DNA of 64,000 nucleotides from Micavibrio sp. UBA6147 (GTDB lineage Bacteria > Pseudomonadota > Alphaproteobacteria > Micavibrionales > UBA1664), in assembly GCA_002423185.1 (NCBI GenBank), contig DIUX01000002.1, forward strand, positions 248,001 through 312,000, given 5' to 3'. Position 1 is the stretch's first letter, and every line of letters starts with the position of its first letter. The notes below the pieces were generated by a model. That model worked only from the letters and a program-made list of their open reading frames with translations. It made no database searches and was not told the DNA's origin. Both the position numbers and the translations under genes were made by a program. This document shows, one piece after another, positions 18,041-27,743 of this stretch.

Positions 18041-19519
18041 TTACGCCGCGTTGTTTTTTGAGCCGCCCGCCGATTCTTTGCCCGTAAAGGCGGCGTCAAG
18101 CTGTGCCGGCAAATCATACGCCATTTTTGTAATGCTCCCCGCACCCAGGCACACCACCATATCGCCGCTTTGCGCCTTTTGCGCGATGTGATGCGCAAGG
18201 TCTTTCGGGTCGGACACATAGCGCACATCGCGATGCCCGTGACGAGTCAGGCCTTGCGCCAATGTTTCGCCGCTGATGCCGTCAATCGGTTTTTCACCTG
18301 CTTCGTACACGTCCAAAACCATCACCGAATCCGCATCATTCATGCAGGTGCAAAAATCTTCGAACAAGCTGTGCAGCCGCGTATAGCGATGAGGCTGAAC
18401 AATCGCATGAACGCGCCCGCCGTTTTGCGCAACGCCTGTACGCGCCGCCTTCAACACCGCGGCGATTTCAACCGGATGATGCCCGTAATCGTCAATTACG
18501 GTGAGGCCATTGCTCTCGCCCGTTTTGGTGAAGCGCCGCTTGACGCCGGAAAACCCGCCCAGCGCCTCTTTGATATGCGCATCGGACATGCCCGTTTCAT
18601 GCGCCACCACAATCGCCGCCAACGCGTTTTGGACGTTGTGTTCGCCGAGCATCGGCAAGCGTACGTCTTTCAGTGTACGTGCCTTGCCATCATCCGACAG
18701 CCGCGGTTTAAACACCACGTCAAAAACCGTCTCGCTCGGGCTTGGGCGCAAATTTTCGGCGCGTATATCGGCCTGCGGGTTAAACCCGTATGTCACGACT
18801 TTGCGGTCGCATAAATCGGGGAGCATCGCTTGAACGACCGGATGGTCACTGCACAGCGCCGCAAACCCGTAAAACGGGATATTCATGACAAAGGTACGAA
18901 ACGCGTCTTTGATGCTCTCAAAATCGCCGTAAAAATCGAGGTGTTCGGGGTCGATATTTGTTACGACTGCGGCCTGCGCCGGCAAGCGGGTAAAAGTGCC
19001 GTCGCTTTCATCCGCCTCCGCCACCATCCATTCGCCTTCGCCGTGGCGGGTATTGGTGCCATAGGCATTAACGATGCCGCCATTGATCACCGTCGGGTCA
19101 AACCCGCCGGCCTCCAGCATCGCCGCGACCAAGGATGTGGTCGTTGTTTTGCCATGCGTGCCGGCAATCGCAACGGATCGTTTCACGCGCATCAATTCCG
19201 CCAGCATCTCGGCGCGGCGGATGACCAAAATGCGCTGCTGCCGCGCCGCGATCAATTCGGGGTTATCCGCCTTGATCGCCGATGACACCACAACAACAGA
19301 CACCGCATCGCCCTTGTGGTTCACAAGGTTCGCCGCTTTATGCCCGACATGCACGCGGATGCCGCCTTTGCGCAAACGCTCGACATTGCCGCTCTCGGCG
19401 ATGTCCGATCCTTGCACGTCATAGCCTTTTTGTTTGAGGATTTCGGCAATTCCGCTCATGCCGATTCCGCCGATTCCGACAAAATGCAGCGTTCCGATGC
19501 TCAGGGGCATAACATGCAT
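18041..19519 (-). CDS. murC: UDP-N-acetylmuramate--L-alanine ligase MurC
   Basis: This 492-aa Mur ligase adds the first residue (L-Ala) to UDP-MurNAc. It shows the N-terminal UDP-binding Rossmann loop (HFVGIGGIGMSGIAEIL), the ATP P-loop AGTHGKTTTTS, NIDPEHLDFYG and the third-domain motif DDYGHHPVEI. Length is normal. It directly precedes murB, with which it is probably translationally coupled, and follows murG after about 90 bases. Confidence 0.97.
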   Translation of the reverse strand: MHVMPLSIGTLHFVGIGGIGMSGIAEILKQKGYDVQGSDIAESGNVERLRKGGIRVHVGHKAANLVNHKGDAVSVVVVSSAIKADNPELIAARQQRILVIRRAEMLAELMRVKRSVAIAGTHGKTTTTSLVAAMLEAGGFDPTVINGGIVNAYGTNTRHGEGEWMVAEADESDGTFTRLPAQAAVVTNIDPEHLDFYGDFESIKDAFRTFVMNIPFYGFAALCSDHPVVQAMLPDLCDRKVVTYGFNPQADIRAENLRPSPSETVFDVVFKPRLSDDGKARTLKDVRLPMLGEHNVQNALAAIVVAHETGMSDAHIKEALGGFSGVKRRFTKTGESNGLTVIDDYGHHPVEIAAVLKAARTGVAQNGGRVHAIVQPHRYTRLHSLFEDFCTCMNDADSVMVLDVYEAGEKPIDGISGETLAQGLTRHGHRDVRYVSDPKDLAHHIAQKAQSGDMVVCLGAGSITKMAYDLPAQLDAAFTGKESAGGSKNNAA

Positions 19520-19608
19520 AATATGATCCGCTTTCCGTTTATTAATCGATTCTTCTGTGTCTATTGTGTTTAGCCAATAAGGCCGCCCGATGGCAATGTT
19601 TCAGCCCT

Positions 19609-20946
19609 CTAGCCTTCATGCCCCTGTGTATAATCATAGGAGCGCAAATCTTCCTTATTCCAGCCATAGGCCATGGCGGTGACGAGATTGCCGAGCTTTC
19701 GCCCAGCATCCGGCCGCGCACAGCTCCGCGCCGATTCCGCCGCGCGGAACAGGATTTCAGGGCGCTGCATCAAGGTTTCAATCTTGGCCTTGAGCGTATC
19801 GGCGGTGAATAAATGTTCCTCCATCACCCATGCGCCGCCGCTTTGCGCCACGGCATCGGCGTTGATTTTTTGCTGTTGGTCGGCATGGTGCGGATACGGC
19901 ACAAATATCGCCGGACGCCCTGCGGTTGTGACCTCCGCCACCGTGCTGGCACCGGATCGGGAGATGACCAGATGGCTCTTATCCATTTGTTCGGCAACAT
20001 CGTGAATAAAAGTTTCCAAGCGGGCGGTTACGCCCATCGCCCGATAGGCGGTTCTGGCGCGGGCGATTTCTTCTTCGGTGCGGCATTGTTGAACAATCGA
20101 CACGCGGCGGCGCAGAGCCTCCGGCAATAACCGCATCGCCGCCGGCACAACAGATGCAAAAACACTCGCCCCTTGCGACCCGCCCATCACCAAGACATGA
20201 AAAGGCCCTGAAGGCTCCATCGACGGATAAGGGCGGGTATACAGCGCCGCCACATCCGACCGCACAGGATTGCCCGTCAGCACCGCCCGCACCGAATCGG
20301 CCTCGGCAAGCCCTGTAATATCAGGCAACGACGTTGCGATACGGTCGGCCTTGGGCGCGAGATAGGCATTCGCCTTGCCCATCACCGCGTTTTGTTCGTG
20401 GATGATGGTCGGAATATGCAAACGCTGCGCCGCCACCATGGTGGGGAGCGACGGATAGCCGCCAAACCCGACCACCACCCGCGGCTTCAAAGCCTTAAGC
20501 CGTGCGCGCCCTTGCAAAAACCCGCGCCCCAGCGCCAGCAACGCCAGCACACGGCCAAAAATCCCTTTCTTGAAGGTCGCGGACGCAATTTGAAAGCGCT
20601 CTACATCCGTCCATTGGTCGCTGTATTTCATGCCGCGATCATCGGTGCACAGAACCACGCGATACCCGCGCGACAGCAAATCCGTTGCCAAGGCCCGCGC
20701 CGGAAACATATGTCCGCCCGTCCCGCCGGAGGCCAGCACAACGCAAGTCTTTCCACCGCTTGCCGTCACGCCGTCCTGAAGGCGCGATGACGACGAAACA
20801 GGCGCATCGCCGCTTTTGGGTGTGTCTTCTGAGGCATTTTCATGCACGATTTCGTGTTCGACATCGTGTTCGGCGGTATGTTCTTGCGTATGGTCGGCAA
20901 CATCAGTCAGTTTTGCCGTTGTCATGTCATTGATACTCTCAGTCAT
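19609..20946 (-). CDS. murG: UDP-GlcNAc transferase MurG with an N-terminal extension
   Basis: This GT28 glycosyltransferase converts lipid I to lipid II at the inner face of the membrane. The core begins with the glycine-rich loop ASGGTGGHMFPA (about residue 70) and includes GFGGYPSLPTM, HEQNAVMGKANAYL, MGGSQGASVF and SRSGASTVAEV. At 445 aa it is longer than usual because of about 65 extra N-terminal residues rich in His, Glu, Asp and Ser. The ATG overlaps the ftsW stop by eight bases, which supports the long start. Confidence 0.95.
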   Translation of the reverse strand: MTESINDMTTAKLTDVADHTQEHTAEHDVEHEIVHENASEDTPKSGDAPVSSSSRLQDGVTASGGKTCVVLASGGTGGHMFPARALATDLLSRGYRVVLCTDDRGMKYSDQWTDVERFQIASATFKKGIFGRVLALLALGRGFLQGRARLKALKPRVVVGFGGYPSLPTMVAAQRLHIPTIIHEQNAVMGKANAYLAPKADRIATSLPDITGLAEADSVRAVLTGNPVRSDVAALYTRPYPSMEPSGPFHVLVMGGSQGASVFASVVPAAMRLLPEALRRRVSIVQQCRTEEEIARARTAYRAMGVTARLETFIHDVAEQMDKSHLVISRSGASTVAEVTTAGRPAIFVPYPHHADQQQKINADAVAQSGGAWVMEEHLFTADTLKAKIETLMQRPEILFRAAESARSCARPDAGRKLGNLVTAMAYGWNKEDLRSYDYTQGHEG

Positions 20947-22066
20947 AATCAGTCATCCTTTGTCCTGTTTTACGAGTCACCGCCAAAATGACCCCGAAAG
21001 TAAACCCAAGGGCCAGCATAGACGAACCGCCATAGCTAACCAATGGTAATGTCATTCCTTTGGCAGGAATAAGATGCATCGCCGATCCCATGTGGATAAA
21101 AGATTGAATCGCCACAAGCGCCAGCAAAGCCCCCCCCGCCAACATGCCGAACACCGATGACCCGCGCGCCAAAACCCGCATGCCGCGCCATAGGATAAAG
21201 GCATACAGCCCGATCAAGACAAAGGTGAAGATAAAACCCAGCTCCTCACCCGCCACCGAGAAAATAAAATCGGCATGGGCGTCTGGCAATTGCAATTTCA
21301 CCGTTCCCTGCCCCGGCCCCGTTCCCATCAAGCCGCCATTGGCGAATGATTCGATCGATCGTTCAACTTGATAATTATCGCCCGAAGCGGGGTTAAGGAA
21401 CCGGTCAATCCGGCTCTGCACGTGATCAAGGGTGAAATGCGCCCCGACCAATCCGACAATCCCAAGCCCGCCGAGCAACACAAAATACCGCAAGGACGAC
21501 CCGAATAAAAACAACTGTACGCAAAACGCGCTGCACAGCAAAACCGTCATGCCAAGGTCGGGCTGCGCGATCAAAAGAGCCACACAAAACACGAGCAAGC
21601 CGAAACTCATATACAGCCCATGAAACCCTTCTTTTTCACGCTGGCGCGCCATCAGCCACGCACTGGCGACCAAAAAAGCAGGTTTCATAAATTCTGAAGG
21701 CTGTAGCGAAAATCCGGCGATTTTAATCCATCTTTGCGCGCCTTTAATTTCCGTCCCGACCGCCAAAGACACAAAAATTCCGACAATCGAGAGCATCAAA
21801 AGAAGCGCGGACACGCGCCAGATTGTGCGCTCTTGGACAAACGACAAAACAATCATTGCCCCAAGACACGGCGCCAAAAACAACACATGCCGCACAACGA
21901 AATGATAGGTATCAAACCCGATACGCTCCGCCACGGCGGGGCTGGCGGTCATCACAAGGCCAAGGCCGAACACCGACAACACCAAAATCGTCATCAAAAT
22001 CGTCTTATCGACCGTCCACCACCATTGGCCGAGCACGCTCTTATCTGCGCGCGAAATCATAGCCAT
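20939..22066 (-). CDS. ftsW: Lipid II polymerase FtsW (SEDS family)
   Basis: This 375-aa polytopic membrane protein is the division-specific peptidoglycan glycosyltransferase working with FtsI. About ten hydrophobic segments are visible, with family motifs such as GAQRWIKIAGFSLQPSEFMK, AQPDLGMTVLL and the C-terminal IPAKGMTLPLVSYGGSSML. Length is usual. It is separated from murD by 83 bases and overlaps murG. Confidence 0.97.
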   Translation of the reverse strand: MAMISRADKSVLGQWWWTVDKTILMTILVLSVFGLGLVMTASPAVAERIGFDTYHFVVRHVLFLAPCLGAMIVLSFVQERTIWRVSALLLMLSIVGIFVSLAVGTEIKGAQRWIKIAGFSLQPSEFMKPAFLVASAWLMARQREKEGFHGLYMSFGLLVFCVALLIAQPDLGMTVLLCSAFCVQLFLFGSSLRYFVLLGGLGIVGLVGAHFTLDHVQSRIDRFLNPASGDNYQVERSIESFANGGLMGTGPGQGTVKLQLPDAHADFIFSVAGEELGFIFTFVLIGLYAFILWRGMRVLARGSSVFGMLAGGALLALVAIQSFIHMGSAMHLIPAKGMTLPLVSYGGSSMLALGFTFGVILAVTRKTGQRMTDYD

Positions 22067-22101
22067 GACGATGCCTCCCTTTCTTTACAAATCCTGTACG
22101 C

Positions 22102-22127
22102 GTGTACGCTTATATTCACACGTACAC
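22102..22127. repeat. Inverted repeat in the murD-ftsW gap
   Basis: GTGTACG (22102-22108) and CGTACAC (22121-22127) are perfect 7-bp arms around 12 bases. The left arm is preceded by CTGTACGC, making nested GTAC palindromes. There is no T-run, so a terminator is unlikely. Role unknown. Confidence 0.4.
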
Positions 22128-22149
22128 TTCGCCACACGACGTGCCGTTA

Positions 22150-23538
22150 TTATGCGTCTTCCCTCGGCAAATCGGCGACAAGCGATGCAAAATGGTCACC
22201 GCGCACTTCGTAATTCGGAAATTGGTCAAACGAGGCACAGGCGGGCGACAACAAAACAACCGCCCCGCCGCCCGGCAAACCGCGTTCGCCCTGCGCCAAT
22301 TCATGCGCATCGCGCACCGCCACATCCATCGTGCCGCAAATACTATGCGCCACGCCGCGCGATTCAAGCCATTGCGCAAAATCTTCCTGCGCCTGCCCGA
22401 TCAAAAACGCGTGGCGTACGCGCACCATATATTCGTCAAGGCCATTCAAACCACCCTCCTTGGGCAATCCGCCGACAATCCAGTAAATATTGTCAAAAGA
22501 CCGCAACGCCATCGACGTTGCATTGGCGTTTGTGGCTTTGCTGTCATTAACATAGGCAATGCCGTTAATGACATCGACAACATATTGCCGATGCGCCAGC
22601 CCCGGAAAATCGCGCATTTTTTCAACCAAAACCGCCTCATCAACGCCCGCAGCGGCGCAAGCCGCCCACGCACAGGCCGCGTTTTGCCAGTTATGAATCC
22701 CCTTAAGCTTGGGCAATGACCGCAAATCCATGCAGATTTTCTCGCCCTCCGCGCTTTTGAACACGAGATTTCCATCACGCACGAAATACCCGCTTGCCAA
22801 AGGCTTATGCACCGACACGCGGCGAACAATCCATTGCCCTGCGGCCTCCAGATCATCCGCGACTTTGCGGCTGTATTCATCATCAACGCCAATCACCGCA
22901 ACGCATCCGGCACTCGGCTTGCGGAACATCATTTTTTTGGCGGCGATATAGCCCGCCAAATCGCCGTGACGGTCAATATGGTCGGGGGTAATATTCAGCC
23001 ACACCGCCACGTTCGGCGTCAGGCTCGGCGTACGCTCAAGCTGGTATGACGAAAGCTCCAAAACAAAGGCCTTCACACCGCGCGTTTTGAACGTCAAAAC
23101 AGGTTTGCCGAGATTACCGCCCGTTTCAACCTTGCGATCCGCCGCCATGACATGGCCGATCAAGGCCGTCGTGGTCGATTTACCGTTTGTTCCCGTGATC
23201 GTGATTTGTGGAATGTCAGGGCAAGCCCGCGCCAAAAGCTCGATATCGCAATAAATCGGCACCAGCGAATCAATCGCCTTCTGTGCCACGGGGTGCGGTT
23301 TTGGAAAGCTGTGGGGAATACCGGGCGACAAGATCAACGCATCAACCGTGCCGAAATCAACTTCACGCAAATCAACGAGGACATCCTGATGTTTAAGTTT
23401 GGCGCGGCCTTCGTCTTGATCATCCCACGCGAACACATTCACACCCGCGGCAAGCAAGGCGTCCACCGCGCTTGCGCCGGTTTTGCCAAGCCCCATAACG
23501 GCCAGTGTTTTGCCCTTCCAGACAGACAGATCAATCAT
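22150..23538 (-). CDS. murD: UDP-N-acetylmuramoylalanine--D-glutamate ligase MurD
   Basis: This 462-aa Mur ligase adds D-Glu to UDP-MurNAc-L-Ala. The N-terminal nucleotide fold reads VMGLGKTGASAVDALL, the ATP loop TGTNGKSTTTALIGH, and NITPDHIDRHG, LAHRQYVV and VNDSKATNANAT follow in order. Length is normal. It lies 40 bases after mraY. Confidence 0.97.
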   Translation of the reverse strand: MIDLSVWKGKTLAVMGLGKTGASAVDALLAAGVNVFAWDDQDEGRAKLKHQDVLVDLREVDFGTVDALILSPGIPHSFPKPHPVAQKAIDSLVPIYCDIELLARACPDIPQITITGTNGKSTTTALIGHVMAADRKVETGGNLGKPVLTFKTRGVKAFVLELSSYQLERTPSLTPNVAVWLNITPDHIDRHGDLAGYIAAKKMMFRKPSAGCVAVIGVDDEYSRKVADDLEAAGQWIVRRVSVHKPLASGYFVRDGNLVFKSAEGEKICMDLRSLPKLKGIHNWQNAACAWAACAAAGVDEAVLVEKMRDFPGLAHRQYVVDVINGIAYVNDSKATNANATSMALRSFDNIYWIVGGLPKEGGLNGLDEYMVRVRHAFLIGQAQEDFAQWLESRGVAHSICGTMDVAVRDAHELAQGERGLPGGGAVVLLSPACASFDQFPNYEVRGDHFASLVADLPREDA

Positions 23539-23578
23539 GCATTAAACTCCCCCCGATTATCGGAGAGTCCCTTTTAAA

Positions 23579-24664
23579 TCATCTCAGTTTAAGAGTCGAT
23601 AGTCCGACCAGCGCCAAAATCATCGCGATAATCCAAAACCGTATGACAACCGTGGATTCCGACCATCCCTTTTGTTCAAAGTGATGATGGATCGGCGCCA
23701 TACGAAACACCCGTTTTCCGGTGAGTTTAAACGATGCGACCTGAACAATCACCGACACGGTCTCCAGCACAAACAAACCGCCGATAATCGCCAAAACAAA
23801 TTCATGTTTCGTCATCACCGACAGCGCCCCGAGCAACCCGCCCATGGCGAGCGATCCGGTATCGCCCATAAAAATCATTGCCGGCGGCGCGTTAAACCAC
23901 AAAAATCCCATCGCCCCGCCGATCAAAGCCCCGCATAAAACGGCCATTTCACCAACCCCCGGCACGTAATGCAAATGCAGGTAAGATGAAAACATGCTGT
24001 TACCGACCAAATAGCAAATCAGGCCGAAACACCCCGCCGCAATCGCAACCGGCACAATCGCCAGCCCATCAAGCCCGTCGGTCAAATTCACGGCATTCGA
24101 GGCGCCGATAATCACAAACAACCCGAAAATCCCGAAAAACCAGCCAAGATTAAACAAAACGCCCTTAAAAAATGGCAAGGCAAGGTGGCTGGACAGGTTA
24201 TCCGGCAACGCCATCATGATTCCCAATGTCGCCGTTCCGCCGATCAAAATCTGGAACAAAATCTTGTAACGCCCCGGCAAGCCCTTTGAATTACGCTTGG
24301 TGAGCTTTAAAAAATCATCGGCAAAACCAATCGCGCCAAAACCGCCCATCACGAGCAACGCATACCACACGAAAGGCGAGGATATATCCGCCCAGAGCAA
24401 CGTACTGGTCATGACCGAGAGCAAAATCATCAAGCCCCCCATGGTCGGCGTGCCTTGCTTTTTGAGATGTGTTTGCGGGCCGTCATCGCGAATCGGCTGG
24501 CCTTTGCCTTGACGAACGCGCAGCCAGTCAATCATGCCGGGGCCGATGACAAAGCAAATCAATAACGCCGTCAACGTCGCCCCGCCCGTGCGAAACGTCA
24601 AATATTGAAACAAATTGAAAATATGGTACTCCGCGCCCAGCGGGGCAAAAATATTATACAGCAT
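23579..24664 (-). CDS. mraY: Phospho-MurNAc-pentapeptide transferase MraY
   Basis: This 361-aa, roughly ten-helix membrane enzyme moves phospho-MurNAc-pentapeptide to undecaprenyl phosphate, giving lipid I. Signature stretches are GTPTMGGLMIL, FADDFLKLTKRN (catalytic Asp pair), NAVNLTDGLDGLA and MAPIHHHFEQKGW. The frame is open further upstream, but ATG 24664 gives the standard length and MLYNIFAPLG start, and overlaps the murF end by 11 bases. Confidence 0.97.
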   Translation of the reverse strand: MLYNIFAPLGAEYHIFNLFQYLTFRTGGATLTALLICFVIGPGMIDWLRVRQGKGQPIRDDGPQTHLKKQGTPTMGGLMILLSVMTSTLLWADISSPFVWYALLVMGGFGAIGFADDFLKLTKRNSKGLPGRYKILFQILIGGTATLGIMMALPDNLSSHLALPFFKGVLFNLGWFFGIFGLFVIIGASNAVNLTDGLDGLAIVPVAIAAGCFGLICYLVGNSMFSSYLHLHYVPGVGEMAVLCGALIGGAMGFLWFNAPPAMIFMGDTGSLAMGGLLGALSVMTKHEFVLAIIGGLFVLETVSVIVQVASFKLTGKRVFRMAPIHHHFEQKGWSESTVVIRFWIIAMILALVGLSTLKLR

Positions 24665-26234
24665 GAAGCGTTCCGTTCTGGTCTTGGTTATTATGATCCG
24701 TCTTTTGTCCGGTCGGTGTCGATCCGCCGCCCGCAGGGATGCGGCGCATCGCCTCAACCACGACGCTCATCTTTGATCCGTTCGATCCTTTGACCAAAAC
24801 GACATCCCCTGGGGATAAAACATCCGGCACAATTGTGGCTAATTCTTGGCTGTCTTTTTTATGGGCGCCGCGTTTGGATTCCGGCAAGGCGTCATGCAGG
24901 TTTTTCATCAAACTTCCGCAAGTGTACACAAGGTCAATGCCGGCGGCCTGAAGCGGGACGGCAAGGTCGCTGTGCAACCGCGCCCCGTCTTTGCCGAGTT
25001 CGCGCATATCGCCCAAAATCGCGATGCGGCGACCGCCGCGGCCGGGGTCGATCATCGCCAACACACGAAACGCTGCGTTCATCGCCACGGGGGATGCGTT
25101 ATAACTTTCGTCAATCAAGGTGATCGGGTTGCCGGCTTCGCCGCTGTCGATCATTTCGCGTTTGCCACGGCCTTTGATCGCCTCAATCCCTTGCAAGGCC
25201 TTTGCCGCCGCTGCGACATCGCCGCCCGACACCGCCACGCTGAGCAATACCGCCAGCGCATTCAAGGCAATATGCTTGCCCGCGATTTGCAGCGTAAAGG
25301 CAACGTCCTGCCCCAATACCTGTGCCTGTACGCGTGTACCGTTGGAGGCGAGCAAGCAAGACACCAGCCGCGCATCGGCGTTTTCATGTTCACCAAAGCT
25401 CAAAATTTTGTGGAGGCCTTGCGCCTGAGCCTGCGCCTTCAAAACCGGAAAATGGGCATTATCGCGCGGCAAAATCGCAATGCCGCCCTCGCTCACGCCG
25501 CCGCTCATACCACTGAAAATCTCGGCCTTCGCGCGGGCGATGCCCTCTTCGTTGTCGAAATGTTCGATATGTACGTCGGCAATGGTGGTGATGATCGCGA
25601 TGTCGGGGCGCACCTGCGCCGTCAGTGCCGCAATCTCGCCCGCATGGTTCATGCCCATTTCAAAAATGCCCGTATCAACATCCACCGGCATTCCGGCGAG
25701 GGACAACGGCACGCCCCAATGGTTATTATGGCTGGCGCCACTCGCATAGCTGCGCCCGACCGCGCCATAGGCGGCTTTGAGCATTTCTTTGGTGCCGGTT
25801 TTGCCGACCGAGCCTGTAATGCCGACAATTTTGGCAACCGTACGCGTACGCGCCGCTTGTCCAAGCGCTTCGAGCGCCTTCATCGTGTCGGCAACCACAA
25901 CCAAGCGTGCATCGCCATCCATTCCCGCAGGAACGCGCGACACAATCGCGGCGACCGCGCCGACCTCAAACGCCGCCGCGACATAGTCATGCCCGTCCAG
26001 AGCGTCGCCCTTCAACGCCACAAAAATATCGCCCTTTTGCAGTGTCCGCGTGTTGATCGACACGCCATACGCGTTCCATGACGGAGCGGACATATCGGCT
26101 TTGCCGCCAACAGCCTTCACGGCCGCATCGCGCGTCCAAACAACCTGTTGCGGCAAAACGGATGAATCGCCCTTGCCCGCGGCGCCACAGCCGCAGCCTT
26201 GGTCATGATCATGACCCTGATGATGTGTTGCCAT
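24654..26234 (-). CDS. murF: MurF ligase with a His/Cys-rich N-terminus
   Basis: This ligase adds D-Ala-D-Ala to the UDP-MurNAc-tripeptide. It shows ATP loop GITGSVGKTGTKEML, NNHWGVPLSL, EMGMNHAGEI and DESYNASPVAMNAA in order. At 526 aa it has about 30 residues ahead of the usual start (WTRDAAVKAVGG). These include HHQGHDHDQGCGCG, which looks like a metal-binding tail. No other ATG or GTG lies near the core start, and the ATG at 26234 lies just three bases after the murE stop, so the extension is probably real. Confidence 0.96.
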   Translation of the reverse strand: MATHHQGHDHDQGCGCGAAGKGDSSVLPQQVVWTRDAAVKAVGGKADMSAPSWNAYGVSINTRTLQKGDIFVALKGDALDGHDYVAAAFEVGAVAAIVSRVPAGMDGDARLVVVADTMKALEALGQAARTRTVAKIVGITGSVGKTGTKEMLKAAYGAVGRSYASGASHNNHWGVPLSLAGMPVDVDTGIFEMGMNHAGEIAALTAQVRPDIAIITTIADVHIEHFDNEEGIARAKAEIFSGMSGGVSEGGIAILPRDNAHFPVLKAQAQAQGLHKILSFGEHENADARLVSCLLASNGTRVQAQVLGQDVAFTLQIAGKHIALNALAVLLSVAVSGGDVAAAAKALQGIEAIKGRGKREMIDSGEAGNPITLIDESYNASPVAMNAAFRVLAMIDPGRGGRRIAILGDMRELGKDGARLHSDLAVPLQAAGIDLVYTCGSLMKNLHDALPESKRGAHKKDSQELATIVPDVLSPGDVVLVKGSNGSKMSVVVEAMRRIPAGGGSTPTGQKTDHNNQDQNGTLHAV

Positions 26235-26237
26235 TGG

Positions 26238-27743
26238 TTAGATAACGCTCCTCTCCTGCAAAGCCGCGATGGCTTGTCTTGCTTCTTCTGTGTCGTCGAA
26301 TGGGAATGTGACGCCGGCGATGGTTTGGCCTTGTTCGTGGCCTTTGCCGGCAATGACGAGGACGTCACCGTCCTCGAGGGATGAAACGGCAGCACGGATG
26401 GCTGCACGGCGATCGGCGATTTCCTGTGCCCCTTTGGAGGCAGCGAGGATTTCGGCACGAATTTGTGTGGCGTCTTCATGACGCGGGTTGTCATCGGTCA
26501 CGATGACGCGATCGGCGAGGCGGGTGGCAATTTCGCCCATGATCGGGCGTTTGCCCTTGTCGCGGTTGCCACCGCACCCGAACAAGCATACCAAGCGCCC
26601 GCCAAGGGCGGTGTCAACATGGTTGCGCAAAGCTTTTAAAACGGTTTCAAGCGCGTCCGGCGTATGGGCGTAATCGACGATAATGCCGGCCAGTTTCGGA
26701 TGCCCCGCAATGGTCTGCATCCGCCCCGGAACAGAGGTCAAGGACGGCAAAACGGCCACGACTTGCGCCGCCGTCAAAGACGGTGTTGACCCCATCACCA
26801 AACCGATGGCGCATAAAACATTCATCGCTTGAAACACGCCCGCAAGAGGCAAGACAACATCAAACCGTTCGCCCAGAATCTCGATTGTCAATTTTTGTCC
26901 TGTGGCCAGCGGCTCTTGCTCAATCAAGCGTAGCTCAGAACCATTACGGCCAAATGTCCACACACGTACAGCCTCATTACGCAAAGACTCGGCAAGACGT
27001 ACACCGTACGCATCATCGGCATTAATCACCGCGCATCCATCGGCGCGGAGCAATTCGTGAAACAGCATCGCCTTGGCGTTGAAGTAATCCTCCATATCCG
27101 GATGGTAATCAAGATGGTCGCGGGTTAAATTGGTGAACGCCGCCGCCGCGATGTCAAGCCCGTGCAGACGGTATTGGTGAAGCCCGTGACTCGACGCCTC
27201 CATCGCCAGATGGTCGATCCCCTCATCGGCAAGAATTTGCAATTCCTTGTACAACACATCGGATGGTAAGGTTGTGTGGCTCCCCGCCGTATGGCGCTTG
27301 GCCGTCACGATCCCGAGCGTCCCCATCGAGGCCGCCGGACGGTCAAGCAATGTCCAGATTTGTCCCGCGAAATTCGCCGAGGATGTTTTGCCGTTCGTGC
27401 CCGTCACCGCGCAAATAGTCGAAGGGCGGCGCGAATAAAAATGCGATGCCAACACGGAAAAACGCAAACGCGGATTATCATCTTCGATCAGGCGGACTTC
27501 GCCAAGGGCATCACCGGACACATCATCCGGCAGCCGTGTGCCTTTGGGCGCGAGGATATACCGCGCACCGGCCTCAATCGCCGCTGCGATAAAGCTCCGC
27601 CCATCCGCGGTTGACCCTGGGAAAGCCCCGAATAAAAACCCTTTTGTGACGGCGCGGCTGTCACTGGTTAAACCCGTCATTCCCGCCAAAACGGCGCGGT
27701 CTTCTTCGGTCAGAACTGAATGAGTGGCTGCAAAACGGCTCAT
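26238..27743 (-). CDS. murE: UDP-MurNAc-tripeptide synthetase MurE
   Basis: This 501-aa Mur ligase adds the third stem-peptide residue. The ATP loop reads VTGTNGKTSSANF, followed by TNLTRDHLDYH and DYAHTPDALE. DNPRHED matches the DNPR motif of the meso-diaminopimelate type, so the wall is predicted to be DAP-type as expected for Gram-negatives. The ATG overlaps the ftsI stop by four bases. Confidence 0.97.
   Translation of the reverse strand: MSRFAATHSVLTEEDRAVLAGMTGLTSDSRAVTKGFLFGAFPGSTADGRSFIAAAIEAGARYILAPKGTRLPDDVSGDALGEVRLIEDDNPRLRFSVLASHFYSRRPSTICAVTGTNGKTSSANFAGQIWTLLDRPAASMGTLGIVTAKRHTAGSHTTLPSDVLYKELQILADEGIDHLAMEASSHGLHQYRLHGLDIAAAAFTNLTRDHLDYHPDMEDYFNAKAMLFHELLRADGCAVINADDAYGVRLAESLRNEAVRVWTFGRNGSELRLIEQEPLATGQKLTIEILGERFDVVLPLAGVFQAMNVLCAIGLVMGSTPSLTAAQVVAVLPSLTSVPGRMQTIAGHPKLAGIIVDYAHTPDALETVLKALRNHVDTALGGRLVCLFGCGGNRDKGKRPIMGEIATRLADRVIVTDDNPRHEDATQIRAEILAASKGAQEIADRRAAIRAAVSSLEDGDVLVIAGKGHEQGQTIAGVTFPFDDTEEARQAIAALQERSVI

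Noticed and set aside
21091..21099. TGTGGATAA, a perfect DnaA box on the - strand
   Set aside because: It lies inside ftsW coding sequence; about half a copy is expected by chance in the window, so it is not counted as regulatory.
24846..26081. A 411-codon + strand frame opposite murF
   Set aside because: Shadow of murF; low-quality composition and no neighbours in that direction.
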